Assembly: GCA_026391795.1 (NCBI GenBank)
Contig: JAPLDI010000008.1
Span: forward strand, 1 to 60,109
Reading direction: 5' to 3'
Length of the DNA: 60,109 bases
Source: Bacteroidota bacterium
GTDB taxonomy: Bacteria > Bacteroidota > Bacteroidia > Bacteroidales > FEN-979
Shown here: in pieces, positions 1 through 8,676 of the stretch
How positions within the stretch are numbered: position 1 is the stretch's first letter
How the letters are laid out: every line of letters starts with the position of its first letter
The notes under the pieces: model-generated
Seen by the model: only the letters and a program-made list of their open reading frames with translations
The model's database searches: none
What the model was told of the DNA's origin: nothing
Program-made: the position numbers and the translations under genes

Positions 1-2
1 CT

Positions 3-152
3 GCATGGATATTCATGGACGGATTCATGATCGTAACCAATGATAAAGGCAAAACATCAAAATTTCCTTATCGTTTCACAGGGATCCTTGTTAAGGTAAA
101 GGGTACATGGAAATGGAGACTATTTGACGGCTACGCACCACGAGGACATTAA
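3..152 (+). CDS. C-terminal end of a SnoaL/NTF2-like (DUF4440-type) protein, partial
   Basis: An open frame enters from the left edge and stops at the TAA at 150-152, leaving 49 residues. The segment FRFTGILVKVKGTWKWRLFDG has the last strands of the NTF2/SnoaL-like cone fold, where a W-x-W-R-L-F pattern closes the sheet. The amino-terminal part lies outside the window, so enzyme or binding role cannot be judged. The frame is followed by a 66-base gap and then the hybrid kinase on the same strand, so the two could be co-transcribed. The family call rests on a short segment and is tentative. Confidence 0.4.
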   Translation, partial: AWIFMDGFMIVTNDKGKTSKFPYRFTGILVKVKGTWKWRLFDGYAPRGH

Positions 153-218
153 GTAACATTCTCCACAACAAACCCACCTTGGTCTTACATCGCAAGATCA
201 TGGTGTTCAGAAAGAAAA

Positions 219-3161
219 ATGAAAAAGAGAGCCATCCTGTTCATAGCAATTTCTATACTTGCAATTCAGGTTTCCCCGCAAAAGCAGGGCCAGGCCCGCA
301 TTGATTCTTTACAGCAACTCATTCCAAAAGCAAAAGAAGATTCAAATAAAGTAAAGTTGCTGAATAACTTGAGTTTTACATATTACAAAATCAACTCCGA
401 CGAAGGGATCAAACTCGGGATGCAGTCGTTGTCGCTGGCTGAAAAGCTTCACTGGAAACAAGGAATTGTCAAGGCGAATGATGTATTAGGAGTAAACTAT
501 CATTTTGGGAAAGCAGATTATCCCAAGGCCCTTGAATATTATTTACAATCCTTAAAGATCAGCGAAGAATCTGGCGATAAACCTGACATTGCAAGAGCGC
601 TCAACAGGTTGGGCCTGATCTATCAAAGTTTGATCGATTATCCGAAAGCACTGGGGTACTATCACAGGTCCCTTCAGGTGGCAAGGGAAACGGGTGATAA
701 AATGGCCATGCAGCAGGTGATGATCGACATTGGCGAGGTTTGTCAGAAACAAAATGATTTCCCTAAAGCACTGGATTATTTTAACCAGGCCTTAAAGATC
801 AACCAGGCCATCGGGAATAAAACGGGTTGCGCTGCGGCATTGAATACCATCGGGTATGTATACCGGCGACAGCGGGATTTCTCAAAAGCACAATATTATT
901 GCAATGAAGCCGTGAAATATTATGAGGCTGCCGGGAACAAACTGGCCATGGCAGCCGAGCTGGAAGACATCGGTGACCTTTACCGTCAGCTGGCCGAATA
1001 CCCAAAGGCCCTCGGCTATCTTTTTAAAGCGTTGCAGATTCAAAAGGAATTAAATGACAAGAGGAGCATAAGTTATAACTACGGAGTAATTGGGTATACC
1101 TATTTCCTGATCGCCACTGACAAAAATAAATCCACTTTGAACATCCTGTTTGCGGGTAACAGGAAGGCAACCATCAGGATTGCCAAGATCTATGCTGACA
1201 GCGCTGTCGAAATTCAAAAAGAACTGGGTGACCTGTATTTATTGCAGGACACCTACATTTCAATTAGCCAGGCATGGGAACAGATCGGAGATTACAAAGG
1301 GGCCCTTGAACGATATAAGGATTATGTGGCTATCAAGGATTCGATCTTTAATGTGGAAAAAGATAAAAAGCTCACCCAGCTCTCCATGAAGTATGAATTT
1401 GCTAAAAGACAGGCAACCGACAGTCTGCAGCATGCGGTGGAAAACAACCTGAACAAGATCCGCCTGCAGAAGCAAAAAACCTTTACCTGGCTGGGCTTTA
1501 TTGGGATGGCATTGGTCGGCTTTTTACTTTTCTTCGTGTTCAGGAATTACAACAACCAGCGGAAATCCAACCGGAAACTCCAGGCAGCCCAGAAGGAGAT
1601 CCTGGAGCAGAAAAATCGTGCTGAGCAAAGTGAGCGGTTCAAGCAGCAGTTCCTCGCCAACATGAGCCACGAGATAAGGACGCCCATGAATGCCGTGATG
1701 GGGATGACAAACCTGCTGATCGACAAGGATCCGAGGGCCGACCAGCAACATTACCTTGACGGAATTAAAAAATCATCCGACATCCTGCTGCACATCATTA
1801 ACGACATCCTCGACCTGTCGAAGATTGAGTCGGGTAAAATGGAGCTGGAGAAAACAGATTTTTTGATTCGGGAAACGGTTGAACAGGTGGTAACAACGCT
1901 GCACCACAAAGCCGATGAGAAAGGCCTGCGACTGCTGAGCGATGTCGGCAACGATATCCCCGGCGTGCTTCTAGGCGACCCAGTCCGCATCAACCAGATC
2001 CTGATGAACCTTGCAGGCAACGCCATCAAGTTCACCGAGAAAGGAAGCGTCCTTATCAGTGTTACGTTCACCGGCAGCAGCCCCTCCCATTTGCTGAACC
2101 TCCGCTTCTCCGTGACCGATACCGGCATCGGGATCCCAAAAGACAAGCTGGAAAAGGTTTTTGAGAGTTTTGCCCAGGCCAATGCTTCGGATACCCGGAA
2201 ATACGGCGGCACCGGGCTGGGGCTGAGCATCAGCCGGCAGCTGGTGGAGCTCTATGGCGGGGAGATCACCATCGAGAGCGAGGAAGGCGCGGGTACTACT
2301 TTCTCCTTCATACTGAGCCTGGAGGAAGGTTCAGTGGAACGGCTGCAGCAGCAACTGAATTCTGTGGCAAACGTCGACGGCCACATCCTTGACGGACTGA
2401 AAATACTGATCGCCGACGACAATGAATACAACCGGATCGTTGCCGAAGACACCCTGAAATCAAAAGCGGATGTTTTCATTACAACCGCATCCGACGGCCA
2501 TGAAGCGATAGCGTTGCTGAAGAAGCATTATTTTGACCTGATCCTGATGGATGTGCAGATGCCGGAGATGAATGGTTTCGAAGCTACACAATTCATCCGT
2601 GCAAATATGGATCCGCTAAAAAAGGATATTCCCGTCATCGCCCTGACGGCAAGCGTGTTGCGTACCGACCTGGATAAATGCAGGCAGGCAGGAATGAACT
2701 CCTATATTCCAAAGCCGTTTAACGCGGCGCAGCTGATCAGGGGGATTGCCGAGGTGCTGGGCATTGAGATCGGGATCGCTGCAGATATATGTGGAAAGAA
2801 CGTTGAAGGAACCTCCGTTTCCGGGAAAGTCACTGATCTGACCTACCTGAGAAATTTCTGCGAAGAGGATGCGGGGAAAATGAACCGGTACATAACGATG
2901 TTTCTTGAATCGGCCCCGGTTCTGACGGAAAAAATAAACACCGCATTTGCAGAAGATGATTTTATCGAAATTGCTAACCAGCTTCACGGATTCAAAACCC
3001 GGTTCATCATGATGGGCATGAAGGATACAGGGGAACGGGCGCTGATTCAGGAGCTGAAATGCCGGAGGGACCCGGGGAACGGCAATATCGGCAGGGAGTT
3101 GAACCTGATTCTGGGTGAGATTGAAACTGCCGTAAAAGAGTTGTCTGAAAAGACATCCTGA
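219..3161 (+). CDS. TPR-containing hybrid sensor histidine kinase with receiver and HPt domains
   Basis: This 980-residue protein begins with an export signal (about 1-20). TPR repeats follow to about residue 385, probably periplasmic, each with a YPKALxYYxxSLxI-type helix pair. One membrane span lies at about 421-444, then a coiled coil. The HisKA domain has MSHEIRTP with phospho-acceptor His484. The ATPase domain has N-box Asn601 and DTGIGIP and GGTGLGLSI boxes. A receiver domain (about 728-850) carries phospho-acceptor Asp778 in LILMDVQMPEMNG. A C-terminal HPt domain has QLHGFKTRF with His923. All residues for a complete His-Asp-His relay are present. The next gene, 33 bases downstream, is a lone receiver and a likely final phosphate acceptor. 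The stimulus is unknown; TPR input modules of this kind are common in Bacteroidota. Confidence 0.93.
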   Translation: MKKRAILFIAISILAIQVSPQKQGQARIDSLQQLIPKAKEDSNKVKLLNNLSFTYYKINSDEGIKLGMQSLSLAEKLHWKQGIVKANDVLGVNYHFGKADYPKALEYYLQSLKISEESGDKPDIARALNRLGLIYQSLIDYPKALGYYHRSLQVARETGDKMAMQQVMIDIGEVCQKQNDFPKALDYFNQALKINQAIGNKTGCAAALNTIGYVYRRQRDFSKAQYYCNEAVKYYEAAGNKLAMAAELEDIGDLYRQLAEYPKALGYLFKALQIQKELNDKRSISYNYGVIGYTYFLIATDKNKSTLNILFAGNRKATIRIAKIYADSAVEIQKELGDLYLLQDTYISISQAWEQIGDYKGALERYKDYVAIKDSIFNVEKDKKLTQLSMKYEFAKRQATDSLQHAVENNLNKIRLQKQKTFTWLGFIGMALVGFLLFFVFRNYNNQRKSNRKLQAAQKEILEQKNRAEQSERFKQQFLANMSHEIRTPMNAVMGMTNLLIDKDPRADQQHYLDGIKKSSDILLHIINDILDLSKIESGKMELEKTDFLIRETVEQVVTTLHHKADEKGLRLLSDVGNDIPGVLLGDPVRINQILMNLAGNAIKFTEKGSVLISVTFTGSSPSHLLNLRFSVTDTGIGIPKDKLEKVFESFAQANASDTRKYGGTGLGLSISRQLVELYGGEITIESEEGAGTTFSFILSLEEGSVERLQQQLNSVANVDGHILDGLKILIADDNEYNRIVAEDTLKSKADVFITTASDGHEAIALLKKHYFDLILMDVQMPEMNGFEATQFIRANMDPLKKDIPVIALTASVLRTDLDKCRQAGMNSYIPKPFNAAQLIRGIAEVLGIEIGIAADICGKNVEGTSVSGKVTDLTYLRNFCEEDAGKMNRYITMFLESAPVLTEKINTAFAEDDFIEIANQLHGFKTRFIMMGMKDTGERALIQELKCRRDPGNGNIGRELNLILGEIETAVKELSEKTS

Positions 3162-3194
3162 ATTTTAATTCGCTATTTTTACAAAAAAAAACAA

Positions 3195-3581
3195 ATGGAC
3201 CTGGATAAACCGAAGAAAATTTTCATCGTCGATGATGATACCATGCTCACCGAAGCGCTGAAGGATTATCTCACCCGGCGGACGCTGAATGAAATCAGAA
3301 TCTTCAACACAGGAGAAGAGTGCCTGAAACATCTTACGGCGAAACCGGATGTGATCATTCTCGATTATTATCTGAATTCGGTGCAGAAAGATGCTGCCGA
3401 CGGAATGGAGATCCTGCAGGTGATCCGAAAGCATTACCCGGATATTCATGTCATCATGCTCTCCAGCCAGGACCATTATGCGATCGCCCTTCAGACCCTT
3501 CAGAAAGGGGCCGAGCAGTATGTGATTAAGGATAAAGAGGCGTTCGGAAAGATCGAGTCGATGATCAGGGAATTGAATTAA
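3195..3581 (+). CDS. Single-domain response regulator (receiver only)
   Basis: The 128-residue product is a single CheY-like receiver. It has the acidic pocket FIVDDD near residue 10, phospho-acceptor Asp57 in VIILDYYLN, the conserved LSS switch region and Lys in YVIKDK. There is no DNA-binding or enzymatic output domain. It starts 33 bases after the hybrid kinase, so it is probably co-transcribed and serves as the terminal acceptor of that kinase's HPt domain (inferred from position). A short insert (NSVQKDAADGME) after the phospho-acceptor is typical of several Bacteroidota receivers. The stop lies only seven bases from the convergent FISUMP gene. Confidence 0.9.
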   Translation: MDLDKPKKIFIVDDDTMLTEALKDYLTRRTLNEIRIFNTGEECLKHLTAKPDVIILDYYLNSVQKDAADGMEILQVIRKHYPDIHVIMLSSQDHYAIALQTLQKGAEQYVIKDKEAFGKIESMIRELN

Positions 3582-3588
3582 CCCCTCC

Positions 3589-4296
3589 TCAATTCTTCAC
3601 ACACCGTACGCTGAATCCGTTTTTCTTGAAATAGGTGCCGTAGTAGGCTCCGGCATTGAGATAGCTGGGACCGAAGGACCAGGCGAAGTCCGAATCCTGC
3701 TCATCTGAATTCCAGAAGAAGGAATACATGCCGATGGTTTTGAACTTTCCTGCATACGTGCGCTGACCAACCGGGATGGCAGAAAAGCCGCTCTCATTTG
3801 TAGCCCCGCCGTTGGGAGCCAGCCAAAGTCCGGTTCCAGCCTCCAGTGTACCGGTCGTTTTCATCTTTCCCCCGCCCAGGGTGTCGCCGCCGAGGTAATC
3901 CGACAGGATCTTCCGTTCGGCATTGCTGGGGATGTGCCAGCCTTTCATTGCCAGCTTCCCGGTATTCACTGCATACCAGTTGTAAAGCATCCCGTATGTG
4001 CCTTTGTTCGAAATGTCATTGTTGTAATAGCACGAACTCGGGGAAGTGAGAAGTCCCCAGGCAGTGGCGCTCGTATCGAGGGCGATGGAGAAGCCATCAT
4101 TGAACTTTGTGGTCTTCAGGTTCTCAACTGTCCACACCTGTGTACCGACCCTAACCATGTGGTATATGTTGCCGTCTATGTCGGTGACGGTATTAGATTG
4201 AGAAGTAGTGTCATCCGATGACTTTTTACAACCGGATTCAACCATAAAAAATAGTGCCATCAGTACGATCGGGAAGATCAGTATTTTTGTTTTCAT
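3589..4296 (-). CDS. FISUMP-domain lipoprotein
   Basis: The protein has 235 residues from the chosen ATG at 4296; a longer frame to 4422 exists but would bury the signal peptide. It opens with a lipoprotein signal ending in ESGC (Cys23) followed by KKSSDD. The body matches the Fibrobacter succinogenes major paralogous domain: D-x-DGNxYxxVxVGTQxWTVENLK near the start, MLYNWYAV and GWHIPSNAE in the middle, and GFSVRCVKN at the end. These proteins are surface or periplasmic lipoproteins of unknown biochemical role. A promoter-like TTTG-N20-TACATTTA lies just upstream. The gene is divergent from the anti-sigma-like gene at 4448. Confidence 0.85.
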   Translation of the reverse strand: MKTKILIFPIVLMALFFMVESGCKKSSDDTTSQSNTVTDIDGNIYHMVRVGTQVWTVENLKTTKFNDGFSIALDTSATAWGLLTSPSSCYYNNDISNKGTYGMLYNWYAVNTGKLAMKGWHIPSNAERKILSDYLGGDTLGGGKMKTTGTLEAGTGLWLAPNGGATNESGFSAIPVGQRTYAGKFKTIGMYSFFWNSDEQDSDFAWSFGPSYLNAGAYYGTYFKKNGFSVRCVKN

Positions 4297-4313
4297 AGAT
4301 GGGAAGTTTTGAG

Positions 4314-4345
4314 TAAATGTAAAGAATTTATCCTGAGGGAGCAAA
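4314..4345 (-). promoter_or_regulatory. Predicted promoter of the FISUMP lipoprotein gene
   Basis: Read on the minus strand there is TTTG (4345-4342), 20 bases, then TACATTTA (4321-4314). This is one base from the Bacteroidota -7 consensus TAnnTTTG. The expected transcript start is about ten bases before the ATG at 4296, which supports that start over the longer frame. Confidence 0.4.
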
Positions 4346-4360
4346 GAAAGAACATAACAA

Positions 4361-4391
4361 TTTATTTTACCCGGAGAATTAAATACCTTTG
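4361..4391 (+). promoter_or_regulatory. Predicted promoter of the anti-sigma-like gene
   Basis: TTTA (4361-4364), exactly 19 bases, then TACCTTTG (4384-4391). The -7 box is a perfect TAnnTTTG and the -33 box differs from TTTG by one base. It faces the minus-strand promoter at 4314-4345. Confidence 0.5.
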
Positions 4392-4447
4392 AATCCTCAA
4401 CCCCGACGTTGAATAAATTCAATCCGTCTTTACATCACGATTGTATC

Positions 4448-5185
4448 ATGAGTGACCCGGATGATTTTGATCTGATCGAACGTTACCTGCTCGGAAAGAT
4501 GACCGATGCAGAAAGGCGGGCGTTTGAAGAGCGTCTCGATGATGACCGTGAACTTGCGCGAAAGCTGAGGCTCATCAGGACCTTTCCGGAGATGATGAGT
4601 GGCCCCGGGAGAATTGAATATGAAAAAAACCGCGCTGAAGCGGCAGCAGGGCCGGTTAAAAAGAGGGAACCTTTTCGTTTTTCCCGGCGCCGTTTCCTGG
4701 TATGGGCTGCAGTTGCATTCATTCTCATACTTGTTGCCGCGCTCTTTTCTGTTTTCAGAGGAACAGCTCCCGGTAACAAGATTGGCGGACAGGAAGAAAA
4801 GATTGTCATCCGGTCCGACAGTGTTAAAGCAACGGTTGCCCCGGTAAAGGCTGATCCGGGCGTACCCCCCCCGCAACAGCCCGAAAAAAAGGAGATCGGG
4901 GATGAATCCGGCAATGCAGGACAACCCCCGGTATCACTGCTGACTCCCGCTGACGGGATGAAATTTTCGAGGAAAGAGATGATCCTGTTCAGCTGGAACC
5001 AGAAGACCGATTCCTTGACACGGTTTTACATCCTTTCAGAAAACAACGATCAGGTAGTGTTCTGGAGGGGCATCCGTCCCGGGATAAGAGAATACAAGGT
5101 CCCCTGCAGTTACCTTCTTCCCGGAAAGTTCTACTGGTATGTAGGGTCGAAGGAGGTAAGACGGGCGTTTGTTGTCAGCGAATAA
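4448..5185 (+). CDS. Anti-sigma-factor-like single-pass membrane protein
   Basis: From the ATG at 4448 the product has 245 residues; an in-frame ATG at 4409 is possible but adds only a low-complexity leader. The first 45 residues (FDLIERYLLGKMTDAERRAFEE) match the helical N-terminal segment of Bacteroidota anti-sigma or zf-HC2-like proteins, without zinc cysteines. One membrane span lies at about 83-103 after FSRRR. A Pro/Lys-rich linker leads to a periplasmic beta-rich domain (about 155-245) of the kind found in cell-surface sensing proteins. No sigma-factor gene is adjacent, so partner and regulon are unknown. A strong palindromic hairpin follows the stop. Confidence 0.6.
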   Translation: MSDPDDFDLIERYLLGKMTDAERRAFEERLDDDRELARKLRLIRTFPEMMSGPGRIEYEKNRAEAAAGPVKKREPFRFSRRRFLVWAAVAFILILVAALFSVFRGTAPGNKIGGQEEKIVIRSDSVKATVAPVKADPGVPPPQQPEKKEIGDESGNAGQPPVSLLTPADGMKFSRKEMILFSWNQKTDSLTRFYILSENNDQVVFWRGIRPGIREYKVPCSYLLPGKFYWYVGSKEVRRAFVVSE

Positions 5186-5230
5186 AAGCGGGAAATCCGA
5201 CATCCGAATTCTGAAATCTGAAGAGGAAAA

Positions 5231-5262
5231 TGCGGAGTGCAAATTTCAATTTGCACTCCGCA
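5231..5262. terminator. Bidirectional hairpin between convergent genes; REP-like stem
   Basis: A perfect 15-base inverted repeat (TGCGGAGTGCAAATT, two bases, complement) lies between the convergent ends of the anti-sigma-like gene and the serine hydrolase. On the minus strand it is followed by TTTTCCTCTT. Its GCGGAGT stem resembles the palindromes at 57751-57850, so it may be both a terminator and a member of a dispersed palindrome family. Confidence 0.65.
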
Positions 5263-5271
5263 TTTGTCTCA

Positions 5272-6504
5272 CTATGGCGCCACAACTGCTTTCGCCTGGT
5301 AGCAGGTATTCTCGAGCAGGTTTGTCATCTGTGCGATCACAGAGTTCAGTCCGTTTGAGAAGTCGAGCGCATTGGTAAACGTAACGATGGTAACTCCAGT
5401 GCCGGGATCGCAAACCATTTGTGAAAGGTATCCTTCATGCGCCCCCGTGTGCCCGTATCCCAGGTTGTTTGTATAAGTCAGTCCGCAGCCATAAGTCCCG
5501 TTGGTGCTTCCGCCGGTCGGCAGGCAGTTCATCATTACGGAATTCACTGTGTGTGGGTTGAGCACGCCATTGCCCGACAGCAGCTGCGACAGGAACCGGC
5601 CGAGGTCGTCGGGGGTTGTGATCAGGTTCCCCTCCGCCACGTTGGCAGAGACGTTGGAGAGGGTGGTGATTGAATCTGAACCGGGGGTTATGGTATACCC
5701 TGTGGCAAACGGTGAGGGGATTGACCGGTCCGTGCCCAGAACAGGCATTGAGGAGTTTGTCATGCCTGCCGGCTTCATGATTTCGTCCGTCACGAACTGT
5801 GCGTAGGATTTCCCTGAGACGCGTTCGATGATCTTCCCCAGCAGGGTATAGCCGGTGTTCGAGTAATGGTAAGATGTCCCTGGCGGGAAGAAGTACAACC
5901 TGCAAACGGCATTGACATTTACCAGTTCGTCGAAAGTGAAGGTGTGCTCCGGATCCGTTTTCATGACATAGTCAAGGTAGGGTTGTCCCTTGTAGGGTAC
6001 TGGTACGGAAACGGTGTCGGGAACGGCGTTGTTGGAGACATCAAACACTCCAGCCCGGTGATGAAGCAGGTCGAAGATCGTGATGGAGCTCTTGAAGGGG
6101 ATGTTGTATTCAGGCGTAGCGGGGATGTAAGGATTCTGAGTGCCCGGGATGGTATCGGTGATTTTTTTGGTGATGTCGAGCTTCCCCTGCTGATACAGGA
6201 GCAGGATGGCCGTTGCGGTCAGCGTCTTGGTGTTGCTTGCCGCCCGGAAGTGCACCAGCCTGGTGGTGTTTGCCCCCATGCCGGAGGAGACGAACCAGGT
6301 ACCCTGCCTGGAGATCACCTCCATGGCAATCCCGCCGGGATACCCCGGATATTGCCTTTTGTACTGGGCAAGGTTCGTGTCAACGATCCCCTGGAGTATG
6401 ATCGGCGTTATGCCGCTCATGTCGACCACGATCTCTGACTTTTTACACGCTGAGGTGAAGATGATCACACAGCAGAAAAGGAGGAGTGTTTTCAGTTTTT
6501 TCAT
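5272..6504 (-). CDS. Lipoprotein serine hydrolase, class C beta-lactamase / DD-peptidase fold (copy 2)
   Basis: The 410-residue protein has a lipoprotein signal ending FTSAC (Cys20). It carries the three motifs of the penicillin-recognising serine hydrolase fold: S90-N-T-K93 (nucleophile and general base), Y214-S-N216, and H352-T-G in place of KTG. The HTG variant is usual in class C-like peptidases and esterases rather than true beta-lactamases. A role in trimming peptides or esters in the periplasm is more likely than antibiotic resistance; the substrate is unknown. It lies 13 bases after a paralogue at 6518-7642, and the pair probably forms an operon. Confidence 0.88.
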   Translation of the reverse strand: MKKLKTLLLFCCVIIFTSACKKSEIVVDMSGITPIILQGIVDTNLAQYKRQYPGYPGGIAMEVISRQGTWFVSSGMGANTTRLVHFRAASNTKTLTATAILLLYQQGKLDITKKITDTIPGTQNPYIPATPEYNIPFKSSITIFDLLHHRAGVFDVSNNAVPDTVSVPVPYKGQPYLDYVMKTDPEHTFTFDELVNVNAVCRLYFFPPGTSYHYSNTGYTLLGKIIERVSGKSYAQFVTDEIMKPAGMTNSSMPVLGTDRSIPSPFATGYTITPGSDSITTLSNVSANVAEGNLITTPDDLGRFLSQLLSGNGVLNPHTVNSVMMNCLPTGGSTNGTYGCGLTYTNNLGYGHTGAHEGYLSQMVCDPGTGVTIVTFTNALDFSNGLNSVIAQMTNLLENTCYQAKAVVAP

Positions 6505-6517
6505 AATGGTGATGTTT

Positions 6518-7642
6518 TTAATAATTAGTTCCGTAGAGAATGTTCACATATCGGAGGAAGAGGTTGTCAGGCGGATATTCAAGCTGGCAGTTGAAATAGA
6601 TGATGATGGTGCAGTTCTTGTCGATGCTGTGGTACATGGAGGAGGTGAATCCCGGGATTCCCCCGTTGTGGCCATAGAAGCTGCCCCGGTGAACGATGCA
6701 AAGGCCATACCCGCCGGCTGCACTTTCAATCATATCGGTGAGGCGGCGGTGCTGCAGCGTGTCGGAAAGGAAGGTCCCTCCTACCAGTGCCTCGACGTAT
6801 TTCTGCAATTCGTAGGGCGTGGAATAGCCCGAACCAGCAGCCCAGCCCCAGGAGATGTCAAAATGTTCAGTCTGGTCATCTCCCGGCACATAAGAGCCTT
6901 CATAATAACCCCGTCCGTGCAAGCCAGGAAGTTCAACCCCGGAAGTAAGGAAACCGGTGTTCTGAAGACCGAGCGGTGTGATAATGCGGTTGGTGATCTG
7001 GGTCTTCAGGCTGGTCCCGGTAAGCTGTTCGATCAGCATGCCGAGGATGATGGTATTGGTATTGGCATAATGAAAGCCTTTTCCGACCGGGAAGTAGAAA
7101 ACCGGATCATGGCTGAATGAAAAATTCAGTAACTCCTGGGGCAGCCAAACCCGGGCCGGGTTTGCGTTCATAGAGTCGGTGAAGGCTGTTGATTCGGAAT
7201 AGTTGAAATAACCGCTCGTCATGTTGCACAGCATCCTGATCGTAATGCTGTCGGCTTTCGGAAATGAGGGAAAGAACTTCGAAAGAAGGTCCTCCAGTTT
7301 GAGTTTACCTTCGTCAACCAGCTGCAAAAGCACGGTGCCGGTCATGGTCTTTGTGTTGCTCCCAATGCGGAAGACATAGGCCGGATCCATCGGGAGGTTC
7401 TGGGGAATATCGCTCACCCCTGCCTTATACAGCCAGCTGATGCCTTTGGTCTTGTCGACCACCAGCGCTACCAGTCCCGGGATGTGCAGGTCGGGAGCGT
7501 TGAGGACAGAATCCGTGACGGCCTTGAGCTTCTGTATCAATTCCGTGTTGCTGTCTGCAGGAGTGCTGTCCTTCTTTTTGCAGCCATAGAGGCAAAGGAA
7601 AGGAACCGTTAAAAAGAGAAGTACCAGGAAATAGTTTTTCAT
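6518..7642 (-). CDS. Lipoprotein serine hydrolase, class C beta-lactamase / DD-peptidase fold (copy 1)
   Basis: The 374-residue protein has a lipoprotein signal ending CLYGC (Cys21) then KKKDS. The catalytic motifs are S95-N-T-K98, Y192-A-N194 and H325-N-G. The third motif is HNG where its neighbour has HTG, so the two paralogues may differ in substrate. It is the promoter-proximal member of the pair. No peptidoglycan gene is adjacent to suggest a pathway. D-aminopeptidase or esterase activity within the family is possible. Confidence 0.87.
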   Translation of the reverse strand: MKNYFLVLLFLTVPFLCLYGCKKKDSTPADSNTELIQKLKAVTDSVLNAPDLHIPGLVALVVDKTKGISWLYKAGVSDIPQNLPMDPAYVFRIGSNTKTMTGTVLLQLVDEGKLKLEDLLSKFFPSFPKADSITIRMLCNMTSGYFNYSESTAFTDSMNANPARVWLPQELLNFSFSHDPVFYFPVGKGFHYANTNTIILGMLIEQLTGTSLKTQITNRIITPLGLQNTGFLTSGVELPGLHGRGYYEGSYVPGDDQTEHFDISWGWAAGSGYSTPYELQKYVEALVGGTFLSDTLQHRRLTDMIESAAGGYGLCIVHRGSFYGHNGGIPGFTSSMYHSIDKNCTIIIYFNCQLEYPPDNLFLRYVNILYGTNY

Positions 7643-8056
7643 AGGGCTTTATTTTATATTAACGTTTATGTTCTGACCGGATGGATCATGCAACGCAGTT
7701 AACAAAATTGACCGCCCATGACGGACTTGGGGGAAAAGCAATACCAATGAACTTTCTACCTGATAATCTCCTGCAGAAAACAAATTTAACTGTTTATTAA
7801 TTAACAATGGAATTCGCTGTAAATATTTTTTGGGGGCTGGAACAACGTCATCGATGAGCTGTCCAAAGGAAATTTACTCTGTAATTTTAGAACTTTACCT
7901 TATTGCTGAATCGCAGATTCCGGTATGAGACCTCCCGGTTGGCGCAGGCCTGGGTATTATCTGGATCGATCCCTCGATTTCCGTGGGGGCGGTCCTTGAA
8001 GAAACAGCTGTTCTGAAAATCGTCAGCCAGTCGATCTTTATCAGTGTCAGAAAGGA
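7643..8056. other. 414-base region between the serine hydrolases and the cold-shock gene
   Basis: The left part is AT-rich upstream sequence of the minus-strand serine hydrolase pair; no convincing -33/-7 pair was seen. The right part contains a short open stretch that may be a gene remnant (see 7929-8060). No RNA gene or clear terminator was recognised. Confidence 0.5.
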
Positions 8057-8060
8057 TTAG
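7929..8060 (+). pseudogene. Possible remnant of a cation diffusion facilitator gene
   Basis: From 7929 one frame reads DLPVGAGLGIIWIDPSISV and continues to a TAG at 8058-8060, about 43 residues. The GIIWIDPxISV segment resembles the end of a transmembrane helix in CDF metal transporters, where W-x-DP-x-xS is conserved. The rest of a CDF protein is absent and an in-frame stop lies directly upstream. The last bases overlap the stop of the cold-shock gene on the other strand. The resemblance is short and could be chance. Confidence 0.22.
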
Positions 8061-8518
8061 AGGACGGCGGGTTGTACTTTCTTCACCCGAACGGCATTCA
8101 TCCCTTTAACTGTTCGTTCGACCTCAAATGTAACGACATCGTTTTCAACCACCTCTTCAGAGAGGTTGTTGACATGGACGAAAAATTTCTCCTGGCTATC
8201 CGATTCCTTGATAAATCCAAAGCCTTTCGAATGGTTGAAGAACTCAACCTTGCCCGTGCGAATGGAAGATCCCTCTATGGCGTCTCGTTTCGGAACGCCC
8301 AGTTCAATGCTTCCGGCGTCGATCCTTTGCCGGGTTGCAGGGTTGGGTGGCGTATCGGTGATGTTCCCGTATTCATCCACATAGGCAATCATATTTCCGG
8401 GTCCCCCTTCCTGAGAGTTTGCCTTGCGTTCGGCAACTTTCTTTTGTTTGTCAAGCCGCTTTTTCAGCCGCTTTTTCTCTTTATCTCTCTTGTTAAAGGT
8501 TTCCTGTGAACTCGCCAT
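8057..8518 (-). CDS. Cold-shock-domain protein with Lys-rich N-terminal extension
   Basis: The protein has 153 residues. The C-terminal half (about 87-150) is a cold-shock domain, with RNP1 as KGFGFI and RNP2 as FFVHV, binding single-stranded nucleic acid. The N-terminal half holds a highly charged helix (KRDKEKKRLKKRLDKQKK) and a Tyr/Asp-rich linker, making it twice the length of CspA. Long-form CSD proteins of this type occur in Bacteroidota; the extension probably adds RNA affinity (inference). The gene stands alone with a -7 box at 8677-8684, implying a leader of about 150 bases with a hairpin near the start. Confidence 0.88.
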   Translation of the reverse strand: MASSQETFNKRDKEKKRLKKRLDKQKKVAERKANSQEGGPGNMIAYVDEYGNITDTPPNPATRQRIDAGSIELGVPKRDAIEGSSIRTGKVEFFNHSKGFGFIKESDSQEKFFVHVNNLSEEVVENDVVTFEVERTVKGMNAVRVKKVQPAVL

Positions 8519-8547
8519 ATATATTCTGAATTAAATGAAAAGTAAAA

Positions 8548-8564
8548 CTGTTCTCCGGGAACAG
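8548..8564 (-). promoter_or_regulatory. Hairpin in the leader of the cold-shock gene
   Basis: CTGTTC, five bases, GAACAG forms a six-base-pair stem 30 bases before the ATG. On the minus strand it is followed by TTTTACTTTT. A second six-base stem lies further upstream in the leader (8606-8611 with 8618-8623). The layout is that of a leader that could fold in a temperature-dependent way or attenuate; this is inference. Confidence 0.35.
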
Positions 8565-8676
8565 CAAAAATTGTGAATCAAATACCTGAATTCAATGTAG
8601 CTTATCAGGGAGAACCGTCCCTGTCCCAATCATCGATCCGGGAATTCTGTTAAATTATTATGCCCCTGATGTTTTG

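Noticed and set aside
6206-7120. 304-codon open frame on the plus strand
   Set aside because: It lies opposite the serine hydrolase genes, which carry clear catalytic motifs and signals; the plus-strand translation has no recognisable domain.
5272-7642. Beta-lactamase resistance genes
   Set aside because: The third motif is HTG or HNG and the proteins are lipoproteins typical of DD-peptidase or esterase homologues, so resistance is not supported.
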